Shown one piece after another: positions 17,852 to 27,276 of a stretch of DNA of 64,000 nt (position 1 is its first letter; each line of letters opens with the position of its first letter). The DNA comes from Paraburkholderia youngii (GTDB lineage: Bacteria; Pseudomonadota; Gammaproteobacteria; Burkholderiales; Burkholderiaceae). The DNA is taken from contig NZ_JAALDK010000002.1 in assembly GCF_013366925.1 (NCBI RefSeq), forward strand, positions 496,001-560,000. Reading direction: 5' to 3'. Below the pieces are notes generated by a model. That model was not told where the DNA came from. It saw only the letters and a list, made by a program, of their open reading frames with translations, and made no database searches. The translations under genes and the position numbers were made by a program.

Positions 17852-18946
17852 ATGCCTCGCTCCTCTGACTCCGCCACTCTCGAAGAACCGTCGCCGACCG
17901 GACGTTCGGCCGGCGTGCGCGCCCGCCGCGGCGCGGGCCGCCCTGTCCTGTCGGATGTCGCAAAACGCGCGGGCGTGTCCACGGCGACGGTATCGCGCGT
18001 CTACAACGAGCCCGGCAAGGTGTCCGACAGCGTGCGCGAGCGCGTCGAACAGGCCGCGCTGGAGCTGAACTGGTTTCCGAATGCGGCCGGGCGCGCGCTC
18101 GCGTCCACCCGCAGTCACATTGCGGGCATCGTGATTCCCACGCTCGACGATCAGGTCTTCGCCTCGCAGGTGAGCGGCATGCAGGCGGAGTTCGCCGCGC
18201 GCGGCATCACCCTTTTTCTAGGATGTTCGAACTACAACCCCAATGAAGCGCTCTCTCAGGTTCACGCGATGCTCGCGCGTGGCGTGGAGGCTATCGCGGT
18301 CGTGGGCGAAGTGCATCCGCCGGAACTCTTCGAAGCGCTGCGCGTGTGGCGCGTGCCCTACGTCGTGCTCTATGCGTGGCGCGAGGGAAGCCCCCACGAT
18401 TGCATTGGCTTCGACAACCGCGCGGCCTATGAGCAGATCACCGAGCATCTCGTCGCGCTCGGCCACCGGTCATTCGCGGTCTGCATCCAGCCGACGCGGG
18501 ATAACGACCGCGTGCAGGCGCGGCTCGCGGGAATTCGCGTCGCGCTCGAACGTCATGGTCTCGCGGTTCGGCCGGAGCATCTGATCGAGGGTGAATCCAC
18601 GCTCGATTTCGGGCGGCGGGCGTTGCGCGCGCTCTGGCAACAACCGGGGCCGCGTCCAACCGCCGTGATCTGCGGCAACGATCATATTGCGCTGGGCGTC
18701 TTACGGGAGGCGGAAGAACTCGGCATCGCGATACCCGAGCAGCTTTCGGTCACCGGCTTCGACGATCTCGCGATCGCGCGCGAAGCGCGGCCGCCACTGA
18801 CCACGATGCATGTGGACACGCGCGAGATCGGCACGGTCGCCGCGAAGCATCTGCTCGATGCGCTGGATGGACGACCGACGCGACAAGGGTATGCCGTGCC
18901 GGTGGAATTGAAAGTGCGCGGGTCAACCGGGCCGTGCGTGGGATGA
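17852..18946 (+). CDS. LacI-family regulator of the 14-18 kb sugar operon
   Basis: 364 residues from ATG 17852. After a 30-residue arginine-rich leader comes the helix-turn-helix LSDVAKRAGVSTATVSRVYN, the hinge PNAAGRALASTRS and a periplasmic-binding-like effector domain (GIVIPTLDDQVFASQ, PTAVICGNDHIALGV, VTGFDDLAIAREARPPLTT). The GntR/gluconate-type subfamily is suggested by GRPVLSDVAKRAGVS. It is co-directional with the kinase, transporter and lyase genes and is probably the protein binding the paired TGTAAGCGCTAACA sites, since LacI-family operators typically have a central GCGC or CG dyad. The effector is unknown. Confidence 0.85.
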   Translation: MPRSSDSATLEEPSPTGRSAGVRARRGAGRPVLSDVAKRAGVSTATVSRVYNEPGKVSDSVRERVEQAALELNWFPNAAGRALASTRSHIAGIVIPTLDDQVFASQVSGMQAEFAARGITLFLGCSNYNPNEALSQVHAMLARGVEAIAVVGEVHPPELFEALRVWRVPYVVLYAWREGSPHDCIGFDNRAAYEQITEHLVALGHRSFAVCIQPTRDNDRVQARLAGIRVALERHGLAVRPEHLIEGESTLDFGRRALRALWQQPGPRPTAVICGNDHIALGVLREAEELGIAIPEQLSVTGFDDLAIAREARPPLTTMHVDTREIGTVAAKHLLDALDGRPTRQGYAVPVELKVRGSTGPCVG

Positions 18947-19139
18947 GTGTTGTTGATGTCCTGCAGCCTAGGGGCACGGAGGCGCGCTCTTCGAAGTAGC
19001 TCGATAATCTGATCGAACAGCACCATCGTCGCATTACAGCGATGCCTGGATTCGATCGGTTCAGAAGTACCGCGGCTCGCTCTTTTTGGTTGCGCACGAG
19101 CCGCATCTCGCCAACATCTACCGCCTCCCGAGCGCAACG

Positions 19140-20816
19140 TTACGTGTAGGCTGCCCTATTCCGGGGTGCTCGCGGCGCGGTCCGCAGCCGTGCTACCGGG
19201 ACGCTTGCCGGGGCAGCAGCTCCGCCCGTTGCGTGCGCAGCGGCCTGGGAATCCAGACGGAAGAACGAAACCGCCTGGTTCAGCTGCCTGCCCTGATCCT
19301 CGAGCGATTTCGACGCCGCCGCCGCTTCCTCCACCAGCGCGGCATTCTGCTGCGTCACTTCGTCCATCTGCGTAATCGCCTGATTGACCTGCTCGATCCC
19401 GCGGCTTTGCTCGGTCGACGCGGCTGCGATTTCTCCCATGATGTCGGTCACCCGCGCCACGGCCTGTGTCACCTCCGCCATTGTCTTCCCCGCCTCGTTG
19501 GCAAGCGACGACCCATTCTGGATCTTCTGCACGGACGCGTTGATCAGATCCTTGATCTCCTTCGCGGCACTGGACGAGCGCTGAGCGAGGCTGCGCACTT
19601 CGCTCGCGACCACCGCGAACCCACGTCCCTGCTCGCCTGCACGGGCGGCCTCCACCGCGGCATTCAGTGCGAGGATGTTGGTCTGGAAGGCGATCCCCTC
19701 GATGATCCCGGTGATATCCGCGATTCTGGTGGAACTCGTCCTGATTTCGCTCATCGTATCGACCACCTCGCCAACGACCTGGTTGCCCCGTCCCGCCACT
19801 TCGGATGCGTTGGCCGAGAGCGAGCTCGCCTGCTGTGCGTTCTCGGCGTTCTGCTTCACCGTTGACGTCAGCTCCTCCATGCTTGCCGCAGTTTCCTGCA
19901 GTGACGCAGCCTGCTGTTCTGTGCGCGTGGAAAGATCCACGTTGCCCGACGCGATCTGGCTCGAACCTGTCGCGATACTGTCGGCGGAAGTACGAACCTG
20001 ACCGATCAGCTGAACGAGGCTAGCCTGCATCTTGCCCATCGAGGCGAGCACGCTTCCGGTCGGCGCACTGTTCGCCCCCGGCACCGGGCTCAGATCGCCG
20101 CCGGCCACGCGCTGCGTCACTTCGACCAGTGCCACGGGCTCGGCGCCCAAAGCGCGTAGCAGGCTGCGGGTGATGACTGCACCTGCCACGACCGCCAGCA
20201 CGAGCGCAGCCAGACAGATTGCAATCAGCAGATTCCGCTGAGTCGCGAATTGATCGCTCGATTGGCGGACCATTTGTTGTGCGCGTTCACGGGTGAAGTC
20301 CTCGTACTCGTTGGACGCCTTGATCAGAGCCGAAAGCAGTGGCCTGCATTTGGTATCAATTGCCGCAATCGCCGCGTCGCGCTGATTACTCACCGCCAGC
20401 CTGTTGATTTCCAGGGCCACGGGGCGGTAAAGCGCCTCGATCCTGGGAAGTTCGGCCGCGAGTCTGCGTGCGTTGTCGCTCATGTCGGAAGCGCCCGCTA
20501 CCATGGCATTGAACTTTTCCAGGTTAGCCTCGACTCTGCGTTCAGCGTCGATGACGGCGGCCTTTTCCAGCTCGATGTCCTCAGGCGTGGTGACCAGCAC
20601 CAGATTGCGCACCGCCACGGCACGATCATCAACTGCGGTGCGGACCCCTTCAGCCACCGTGGCCCGTGCGTTAATACCATTGATGTAGCCGGAAAAGCGG
20701 TCATTCGCGTCGTTCAGCTCCTTCAAAGCGAGTCCTGAAACGAGCAGTACAACAACGGCCAGTGCTCCGAAAGCCACCGTAAGCTTTGTCTTCACAGACA
20801 AGTTATTCAGGATCAT
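19140..20816 (-). CDS. Methyl-accepting chemotaxis protein
   Basis: 558 residues from ATG 20816; the frame continues upstream but lacks a better start. Transmembrane helix 1 is residues about 10-32 and helix 2 about 188-212. Between them lies a helical periplasmic sensor of the four-helix-bundle type. A HAMP segment follows ([20 protein letters not shown]), then a signalling domain with the conserved hairpin tip [20 protein letters not shown] and [16 protein letters not shown]. The protein inserts in the inner membrane and controls CheA. The ligand cannot be inferred. The C-terminal tail is Ala/Pro/Arg-rich, with no CheR-binding pentapeptide recognised. No other chemotaxis gene is near. Confidence 0.92.
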   Translation of the reverse strand: MILNNLSVKTKLTVAFGALAVVVLLVSGLALKELNDANDRFSGYINGINARATVAEGVRTAVDDRAVAVRNLVLVTTPEDIELEKAAVIDAERRVEANLEKFNAMVAGASDMSDNARRLAAELPRIEALYRPVALEINRLAVSNQRDAAIAAIDTKCRPLLSALIKASNEYEDFTRERAQQMVRQSSDQFATQRNLLIAICLAALVLAVVAGAVITRSLLRALGAEPVALVEVTQRVAGGDLSPVPGANSAPTGSVLASMGKMQASLVQLIGQVRTSADSIATGSSQIASGNVDLSTRTEQQAASLQETAASMEELTSTVKQNAENAQQASSLSANASEVAGRGNQVVGEVVDTMSEIRTSSTRIADITGIIEGIAFQTNILALNAAVEAARAGEQGRGFAVVASEVRSLAQRSSSAAKEIKDLINASVQKIQNGSSLANEAGKTMAEVTQAVARVTDIMGEIAAASTEQSRGIEQVNQAITQMDEVTQQNAALVEEAAAASKSLEDQGRQLNQAVSFFRLDSQAAAHATGGAAAPASVPVARLRTAPRAPRNRAAYT

Positions 20817-21349
20817 TTTTCGCTTCCATTTTCGACGGAAAGACACGTAAATGCGGGCGATCGTTCTTGATGCCCGAGTCACGCACCGGTATGCGGCCGC
20901 GCCCGTGAAAACTGATGCGCCTCGCATATGCATTTACGGCGGCAGACTTAATGAACTGAAGCCAGGATTGCCCCGCCTATCGAATGCGCAAACGTTGGCG
21001 CGATATTGATTTGTTCTATCGGGAATTAGATATGGTTTAAGCGCGTTTTTATCAGACAAAATAGGATCGGCGAATATAGGAGACCACACCAATTTTCTCT
21101 GGCGTTGTAAATCAATCGTGATATTCGCGAAAGCGATTTTTAAATTCGGTTGGCAGTCCAGACATGAGTTTGCGAGGTCACGACGTCGTCTATCACCGCG
21201 CTGACGAGGAAGACCGCTCTGAGGCCAGACCGTTCGCCAATCCTTCCGAGCGCACCGTCTTCCTCGATGTCGCGGTGGCCGCGAGTGGTCCGGCTCGGCG
21301 AGCGACGCGTTTCAACCTGGCTGCTGCGACGTGAAATCGGTAGGCGACT
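20817..21349. other. AT-richer intergenic region upstream of the chemoreceptor
   Basis: About 530 bases. The part at 20990-21150 is clearly AT-richer than the surroundings, suggesting promoter or imported DNA. No gene or defined promoter element could be assigned. Confidence 0.35.
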
Positions 21350-22156
21350 TCACGAGAGTCCAAATGTCTTTCTCAGGTTTGCGTCGACGGGCCCGGCAGG
21401 CATGAAGCGACGCAATTTGCTTAGGAGAGAAGCGTGGCCTTTTGGAGTGCGCCTCATTCTCCATGCGGACAACGCGGAATCGACAATCGTGGTTGCGACG
21501 CCATCAGGTGCCGGCGCCTCATTGACATTTTTTTGAATCGCGCGGGACACGATGGCGCGCTCATCGTCATAGGCTGCGATTTTGGAAGCCGCATGCGGTG
21601 CATTGAGATCCAGATTGGTCCTGGTATAGGAAGGCTCGACAAGCACCACGCGGATTCCTAATTTACGCACCTCATGGTCCAAGGTTTCAGACATTCCCTC
21701 GACGGCATGCTTGGATGCTGAATAGAGCCCCATGTACGGAGCCGGAAGGAAGCCCAGCACTGAGCTCACATTGACGATTCTTCCCGAACGTTGCGAGCGC
21801 ATGTGCGGCAGTACCGCGCGTGTTGTGCGCAAAATCCCGAAAACGTTGGTATCGAATAGCGACTGAGCCTCGGCAATCGACGTTTCTTCCGTCGCGCCGA
21901 GCAGCGTCACGCCCGCGCTATTGACAAGCACATCGATGCGCGTGGCTTCCGCGATGACGCTCTGGATTGCATGTTCCACTGAGGCGTCGTTACGGACATC
22001 CATCTCGACCAGCACAACACCGGGTATCGATCGCGCGGTTGTAGCGTTGCGTACGGTGCCGAATACCCGGCAACCCCGGCTGGCAAACTTCTCCGCGGTG
22101 GCTCGTCCGATCCCCGACGACACACCAGTAACAACGACGACTTTAGAATTCGACAT
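21350..22156 (-). CDS. Short-chain dehydrogenase/reductase
   Basis: 268 residues from ATG 22156. Classical SDR features are TGVSSGIG (cofactor loop, residues 10-17), the NSAG motif in VDVLVNSAG, catalytic Ser in NVSSVLGF and the YSASK active-site Tyr-Lys. FGTVRNA after strand 2 favours NADP(H). The substrate is unknown. The gene is 73 bases downstream of the RND pump gene on the same strand, so it may be the last gene of that operon, although no functional link is evident. The open frame upstream to 22288 has no better start. Confidence 0.85.
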   Translation of the reverse strand: MSNSKVVVVTGVSSGIGRATAEKFASRGCRVFGTVRNATTARSIPGVVLVEMDVRNDASVEHAIQSVIAEATRIDVLVNSAGVTLLGATEETSIAEAQSLFDTNVFGILRTTRAVLPHMRSQRSGRIVNVSSVLGFLPAPYMGLYSASKHAVEGMSETLDHEVRKLGIRVVLVEPSYTRTNLDLNAPHAASKIAAYDDERAIVSRAIQKNVNEAPAPDGVATTIVDSALSAWRMRRTPKGHASLLSKLRRFMPAGPVDANLRKTFGLS

Positions 22157-22229
22157 GACAGTTCCGTTCGATGCAGGTGAATGGGATAAATAGCGGATCA
22201 GCCGCTCCGATCGATCTTGCAACCAAGGT

Positions 22230-25200
22230 TCATTGCCTGGCAGCGAGCACATCCTGCGGCATTTCTTTCGCAGGCTGCGCCTGCTCATGCCTGGCTCTGC
22301 GCAGATTAGTCGTATCGCCCGGCCGAATCCTGAACCAGATGGAATACATGGCCGGCAGGAACACCAGGGTCAGGATCGTTCCTGCAAAAGTGCCACCGAT
22401 CAGCGTATACGCGAGCGTCCCCCAGAACACCGAATGGGTCAGCGGGATGAACGCCAGGATCGCCGCCAGCGCGGTCAGGATCACGGGTCGCGCACGCTGC
22501 ACGGTTGCCTCGATCACGGCATTGAACGGAGCCAGCCCGGCCTGTTCGTTCTGGTGAATCTGGCCGATCAGAATCAGCGTGTTGCGCATCACTATCCCCG
22601 ATAGCGCAATGAGGCCGACCAGCGCATTGATTCCGAACGGCTGCCGGAAAAGGATCAAGGTTGGCACGACACCGATCAGTCCCAGCGGGCTGGTCAGAAA
22701 GACCATGACCATCGCGGAGATCGAGCGCACCTGCAGGATGATGATGAGCAGCGTGACCGCCAGCATGATCGGAAAGAGCGGCAACATGGCTGTCGTCGCC
22801 TTGCCTGATTCTTCGATCGAGCCAGCCTGTTCGATGCGGTAGCCGTCCGGCAGCTTGTCCATGATGGGCCGAAGCTGCCTCGTGATCGCCGTCGATACGT
22901 CTGGCGGCTGCAAGCCATCGGCGATGTCACCGCGCACGGTGATCGTCGGCATCCGGTCGCGCCGGCGCATGATCGGTTCCTCCATGCGCACGTCGACCTT
23001 GCCCACCTGCGACAGCGGGATGCGCTGGCCGTTGGCGCCAGCCAGCGTGAAGTCGCCGATCCGCGCCGGGTCGAGCCGGACCTCGCCGGCCGAACGCGCG
23101 ATGACCTGCACCGTGCGAATGTCCTCGCGGACGACGGTGACAGGCACGCCGGTGAGCAGGAATTGCAGTTGTTGCGCGACCGCGCTCGATGTCAGCCCCA
23201 CGGCCTGCAGCCGGTCCTGCTGCAAGGTGAAGTGCAGCGTGGGCGTGCGCGTGCCCCAGTCGGTGTTGACGGTGCGCATCATCGGGCTCGCATCCATCAC
23301 CTGCTGAACCTGCTCCGCGATACCGCGGAGCTTGTCCGGGTCCGGACCCGTGACCCGGTAAGCAACCGGGAACGGCGAATACGGGCCGAATACGAGTTGC
23401 GTGACGCGCAGGCGCGCCTCAGGGGCAAGCCCATCGGCGATTGCCTGGCGCAGCCGCTGTTTGAGTGCCTCGCGCTCGTCCTGGTTGTCCGTGCGCACCA
23501 CGATCTTGGCAAATGATGGATCGGGCAGCTCCGGTCCCATCGAGAAGTAGAACCGCGGTGCGCCCTGACCGACATAGGCGGTGACGATTCTCGCTTCCTT
23601 CTGTCTCGCCAGCCAGGCTTCGACCTTCGCTGTGGCGGCGCTGGTCTGGGCGATCGACGTGCCATACGGCATCTGCACCTCGATCAGCACTTCAGGGCGG
23701 TCGGAGATCGGGAAGAACTGTTTCTTGACTACCGCCATGCCAAGGACGGCCAGCACGAAGAGGCCCACGACCGAACCGGCGACCAGCCACTTGCGCGCAA
23801 TGACGCGCTTCAGCAGTTGACGGAAACCGTTGTATCGCGGCGTGTCATAAAGCGCGTCGTGGCCGCCTTCGACTTTCCTGAAGTCGGGCAGCATCTTGAC
23901 GCCGAGGTAAGGTGTGAACACCACGGCGACCACCCACGATGCGATCAGCGCGATCCCGACGATCCAGAACATGTTGCTCGTGTACTCGCCCGCAGTGGAT
24001 CGGGCGAAGCCATTGGGCATGAAGCCGACCGCCGTGACCAGCGTGCCGGACAGCATCGGCGCCGCGGTATGGCTCCAGGCATAAGCGGAGGCGGCAACGC
24101 GGCTGTAGCCCTCTTCCATCTTCACCACCATCATTTCGATGGCGATGATGGCGTCGTCCACCAGCAGGCCCAGCGCCAGGATCAGCGATCCCAGCGTGAT
24201 GCGGTCGAAGTTCTTGCCAGTTGCGAGCATCACCAGGAAGACCACCGCCAGGGTCAGCGGCACGGCCGCGGCAACCACCAGGCCCACGCGCCAGCCCATG
24301 CTCACGAAGCTCACCAGCATGACCACCAGCAGGGCCGCGAAAAACTTCACCATGAACTCATCGACCGCCGAACTGATGTTGACGGCCTGGTCGGTGACCT
24401 TGGTCAGGCTCATGCCGAGCGGCAGCCCGCCGTTGATCGCGCCCACCTCGCGGTCCAGCGCGCGACCCAGGTCGAGGCCGTTCCAGCCGTCGCGCATCAC
24501 GACGCCCAGCAGCAGGGCAGGTTCGCCGTTGTTGCGGATCAGGAACGTCGCCGGATCTTCATAGCCACGCGTGACGGTGGCAATGTCCGATAGCTTCAGC
24601 GTGCGTCCCTGCGCCACGACGGGCGTATCGCGGATCTTCTGCAACGCGTCGAACGCGCCGTCGAGGCGGATGAACACCTCCGGGCCCCTGGTCTCCACCG
24701 AGCCGGCGGGCGTCAGCGCATTCTGGCCGTTCAGCGCGGCGAACACGTCCTGCGGACTGACGCCCAGCGTTGCCAGACGGTCATGCGAAAACTCGACATA
24801 GATCCGCTCCGCCTGCTCGCCAATGATGTTGACCTTCTTCACCCCTGGCACGTGCAGCAGCCGCTGGCGCAGCGTCTCGGCGTCGCGTACCAGCAGGCGC
24901 TGCGGTTCGCCTTTGGCCTTGAGCGCAAACAGCGCGAAGGTGACGTCTGCGTATTCGTCGTTGACCATCGGCCCGATCGCACCAGGCGGCAGGTTGCCTG
25001 CCTCGTCGCTGATTTTCTTGCGGGCCTGGTAGAACTGTTCCTGCACTTCCGAAGGCGGTGTGCTGTCGAGCAGGGTCAAGGTCGTGAAGGCGAGGCCCGG
25101 CCTTGTGTAGGTCTCCGTACGGTCGTACCAGCGCAGCTCCTGCATGCGCTTTTCGAGCTTTTCGGCGACCTGGTCCTGCATTTCCTGCGCGGTGGCCCCC

Positions 25201-25370
25201 GGCCAGGCAGTGATGATGGTCATCACCTTGACCGTGAAGGCGGGATCTTCGGCACGGCCGAGCTTGAAGAATGAAACGAGTCCGGCCAGCGAGATCAGGC
25301 AGATCAGGAACAGGGTGATGGAGCGCTCGCGCACAGCGAGCGCGGAAAGGTTGAAACGACCTTCGCTCAC
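22230..25370 (-). CDS. RND efflux pump, inner-membrane transporter (HAE1-like)
   Basis: 1046 residues, full length for a resistance-nodulation-division transporter. Twelve membrane helices are arranged 1+6+5 around two large periplasmic loops. The proton-relay aspartates are in helix 4 (GLLVDDAIIAIEMMV), as in AcrB. The periplasmic start SFFKLGRAEDPAFTVKVMTI resembles the multidrug subclass related to TriC/MexF-like pumps, not heavy-metal CusA. The start codon overlaps the stop of the adaptor gene by 4 bp, indicating translational coupling. With the adaptor and the outer-membrane factor encoded divergently at 27.3 kb, it should form a tripartite drug or solvent efflux complex. Substrates are unknown. 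Confidence 0.93.
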   Translation of the reverse strand: MSEGRFNLSALAVRERSITLFLICLISLAGLVSFFKLGRAEDPAFTVKVMTIITAWPGATAQEMQDQVAEKLEKRMQELRWYDRTETYTRPGLAFTTLTLLDSTPPSEVQEQFYQARKKISDEAGNLPPGAIGPMVNDEYADVTFALFALKAKGEPQRLLVRDAETLRQRLLHVPGVKKVNIIGEQAERIYVEFSHDRLATLGVSPQDVFAALNGQNALTPAGSVETRGPEVFIRLDGAFDALQKIRDTPVVAQGRTLKLSDIATVTRGYEDPATFLIRNNGEPALLLGVVMRDGWNGLDLGRALDREVGAINGGLPLGMSLTKVTDQAVNISSAVDEFMVKFFAALLVVMLVSFVSMGWRVGLVVAAAVPLTLAVVFLVMLATGKNFDRITLGSLILALGLLVDDAIIAIEMMVVKMEEGYSRVAASAYAWSHTAAPMLSGTLVTAVGFMPNGFARSTAGEYTSNMFWIVGIALIASWVVAVVFTPYLGVKMLPDFRKVEGGHDALYDTPRYNGFRQLLKRVIARKWLVAGSVVGLFVLAVLGMAVVKKQFFPISDRPEVLIEVQMPYGTSIAQTSAATAKVEAWLARQKEARIVTAYVGQGAPRFYFSMGPELPDPSFAKIVVRTDNQDEREALKQRLRQAIADGLAPEARLRVTQLVFGPYSPFPVAYRVTGPDPDKLRGIAEQVQQVMDASPMMRTVNTDWGTRTPTLHFTLQQDRLQAVGLTSSAVAQQLQFLLTGVPVTVVREDIRTVQVIARSAGEVRLDPARIGDFTLAGANGQRIPLSQVGKVDVRMEEPIMRRRDRMPTITVRGDIADGLQPPDVSTAITRQLRPIMDKLPDGYRIEQAGSIEESGKATTAMLPLFPIMLAVTLLIIILQVRSISAMVMVFLTSPLGLIGVVPTLILFRQPFGINALVGLIALSGIVMRNTLILIGQIHQNEQAGLAPFNAVIEATVQRARPVILTALAAILAFIPLTHSVFWGTLAYTLIGGTFAGTILTLVFLPAMYSIWFRIRPGDTTNLRRARHEQAQPAKEMPQDVLAARQ

Positions 25371-26482
25371 GGACGGGCTCCCTCGGTTGCGGTCACAGGA
25401 GCCTGGCCCGCCACACGGACCAGTTCACCCTCGCGTAGCAGATGCGCGCCGAGCGCGACGATCCGGTCGCCTTGCTTGATCTGGCCGTTGATGCGGACGT
25501 CGTCGTCATCCACGTGCTCGACCGTGACCGCCCGCCAGGAGACCTTTGGCGGCTCGCCGTCGACGACCCATACTCCCGGTCCCTTGCCAGCATCGAAAAG
25601 GGCGCCAAGCGGCACCTTCAGCGCGCTTGGCACGGAACGACGCGCATCCGGAATCTGGATGGTGACCGTTGCTCCTAGCGGTGCATCGGACAGCGTGCCG
25701 TCGAGCACGTACCGAGCCTCGAAGGTGCGGGTGAGCGGGTCCGCAGCATCGGACAGTTGCCGCAATTCGGCGGGAACCATGACGTCCTGCTTGCCGAAGA
25801 GCGTTGCCTGCGCTACGGAACCGACCTCAGGGCGCAGGGTTTCCGGCAACTGGATGACGGCCTCGCGACGTCCTGCGTGAGCCAGGCGCACCACGGTCTG
25901 CCCGGCGTTGACGACCTGCCCGGGCTCGGCCAGCGTTTCCATGACGACACCATCGGCGTCGGCCACCAGCTCCGTATAGCGACTCGCATTAAGCGCGACG
26001 TCGGCTTGGGCTGCGGCTGCGCTGAGCTGGGCTTTGGCAGCATCGGCCGCGGCCTTGACCTGGTCGTAGGCCGAGGCGGAAATGGCGCCCGTGCCGCGCA
26101 GATCGTGGTAGCGCGCTTCATCCTCTGCCGTCTGCTGCGCCCGTGCCCGCGCGGCAGCGACGGCCTGCTGCTGCGCCTGCGCGGCCAGCTTCAGATCGAC
26201 GGGGTCGATGCGCATGAGCGGCTGGCCGCGCCTGACGCTCTGCCCGGCGTTGACCAGCCGCTCGAGCACCTTGCCGGAGACCCGAAACCCCAGGTCGCTC
26301 TGCACCCGGGCGGCTACGGTTCCGGTAAATGAGCGCGAGGCAGGCGGTGCGTCCCGAACGATGGCGGCATGCACCAGCGGCGCCTCCGTGCGCGGATCGG
26401 GCGGTGCTTTTGCGCCGCAAGCGGCCAGCGCAAACGGCAAGGCGAAGACGACGGCTGAGGTAGCGAGGCGGCGCGCAAGCAT
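25367..26482 (-). CDS. RND periplasmic adaptor lipoprotein
   Basis: 371 residues. The signal peptide ends in a lipobox (ALAAC), so the adaptor is lipid-anchored to the periplasmic face. Its layout follows the HlyD/AcrA family: lipoyl half-motifs (SDLGFRVSGKVLERLVNAGQSVRRGQPLMRID and, later, VMETLAEPGQVVNAG) flank an Ala/Gln-rich helical hairpin (residues about 100-165), then beta-barrel and membrane-proximal domains (PLGALFDAGKGPGVWVV). It links the pump encoded immediately downstream to the outer-membrane channel. It is first gene of its operon; the promoter at 26514-26543 overlaps a dyad likely bound by the TetR protein encoded next. Confidence 0.92.
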   Translation of the reverse strand: MLARRLATSAVVFALPFALAACGAKAPPDPRTEAPLVHAAIVRDAPPASRSFTGTVAARVQSDLGFRVSGKVLERLVNAGQSVRRGQPLMRIDPVDLKLAAQAQQQAVAAARARAQQTAEDEARYHDLRGTGAISASAYDQVKAAADAAKAQLSAAAAQADVALNASRYTELVADADGVVMETLAEPGQVVNAGQTVVRLAHAGRREAVIQLPETLRPEVGSVAQATLFGKQDVMVPAELRQLSDAADPLTRTFEARYVLDGTLSDAPLGATVTIQIPDARRSVPSALKVPLGALFDAGKGPGVWVVDGEPPKVSWRAVTVEHVDDDDVRINGQIKQGDRIVALGAHLLREGELVRVAGQAPVTATEGARP

Positions 26483-26513
26483 GAAAGACCCATCGACGAA
26501 AGGATGATGGATC

Positions 26514-26543
26514 GCATTATGGTTCTAGTGACCAACATAGTCA
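26514..26543 (-). promoter_or_regulatory. Promoter of the RND efflux operon
   Basis: On the minus strand TTGACT and CATAAT are separated by 17 bases, a good sigma-70 promoter about 35-60 bases upstream of the adaptor start. Its -35 box lies inside the GTGACC dyad. Confidence 0.65.
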
Positions 26544-26551
26544 ACGGTCAC
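26528..26551. promoter_or_regulatory. TetR-type operator at the adaptor/pump promoter
   Basis: GTGACC, a 12-base spacer, then GGTCAC. The same 24-base architecture recurs at 27221-27244. It covers the -35 element, so binding would repress the efflux operon. Confidence 0.6.
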
Positions 26552-26563
26552 AAATGGTGTGCG

Positions 26564-27181
26564 TTAAGGTGAGAGGCTGCGGAGCACCAGACTGGACAGT
26601 TTCGCCGGCGCCTCCTCGGTGTAATCGAAGCTGTGCTGCAGGATCAACGGGTTGAGGTACGGGCGTAAAACGAGGTAGATCGCCATCGCGGTCTCGTCCA
26701 GCGGCGTCTTGCGCTCGAAGTCCCCGCTTTGCCGCCCCTCCTGGAGGACGTCCTGGAGCAGCTTCTGGATGCGCTCTTCATAGGCGCGCGTCGCCTGCCA
26801 TTGCTCGGTGGCGGCCGACGCTGCAATCTCGTAAAGCTTGCGGTCCTGGGAGAACAGGCGAAGGCTCGCCTCGACGATCGCCTTGAACATCCGCCGCAGT
26901 TTCTCTGGCGGCCGGTCGACCTCTTCGACGGCAGCTTTGACCTCGCTTTCGATCTCGCGCAGGCAGTTCGCGCAGATCATCTCGCCAATAGCCTGCTTGG
27001 ACTCGAAGAACTTGTAGATATACGCCTTGGAAAAGCCGATGGACTTGGCGAGATCAGAGACGGTCGTTTTCTCGTAGCCATACCGGCTGAAGTGCTCGGT
27101 GGCCGCGGCAACGATCTGATCGCGCACGTCATGGTCGGCTGGGCCGCGGGCCGAAATGGGATAGGTGGCTGCATTTTTCAT
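26564..27181 (-). CDS. TetR-family repressor of the efflux system
   Basis: 205 residues from ATG 27181. The N-terminal helix-turn-helix is TTVSDLAKSIGFSKAYIYKFF, preceded by AATEHFSRYGYEK, typical TetR. The helical C-terminal domain (residues 65-205) would bind drug or pump substrate; LRRMFKAIVEASLRLFSQDRKLYEI matches the AcrR/ComR-like type. It lies between the two divergent halves of the efflux system. The matching dyads on both sides suggest it represses the adaptor/pump genes, the outer-membrane factor and itself. This is inference from operator geometry. Confidence 0.88.
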   Translation of the reverse strand: MKNAATYPISARGPADHDVRDQIVAAATEHFSRYGYEKTTVSDLAKSIGFSKAYIYKFFESKQAIGEMICANCLREIESEVKAAVEEVDRPPEKLRRMFKAIVEASLRLFSQDRKLYEIAASAATEQWQATRAYEERIQKLLQDVLQEGRQSGDFERKTPLDETAMAIYLVLRPYLNPLILQHSFDYTEEAPAKLSSLVLRSLSP

Positions 27182-27220
27182 GGTTCCTAGCTTACCGCCG
27201 CCCCCAAAAACCGACAACAA

Positions 27221-27244
27221 GTGACTACATTGTATTATAGTCAC
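27221..27244. promoter_or_regulatory. TetR-type operator between the repressor and outer-membrane factor genes
   Basis: GTGACTA and TAGTCAC form a perfect 7-bp dyad with a 10-base AT-rich spacer. Its ends and 24-base length match the site at 26528-26551. It lies 33 bases before the outer-membrane factor start and 40 bases before tetR. Confidence 0.65.
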
Positions 27245-27276
27245 CTTTACTCGTCCTCGTCGCCCGGAAGAAGCTC

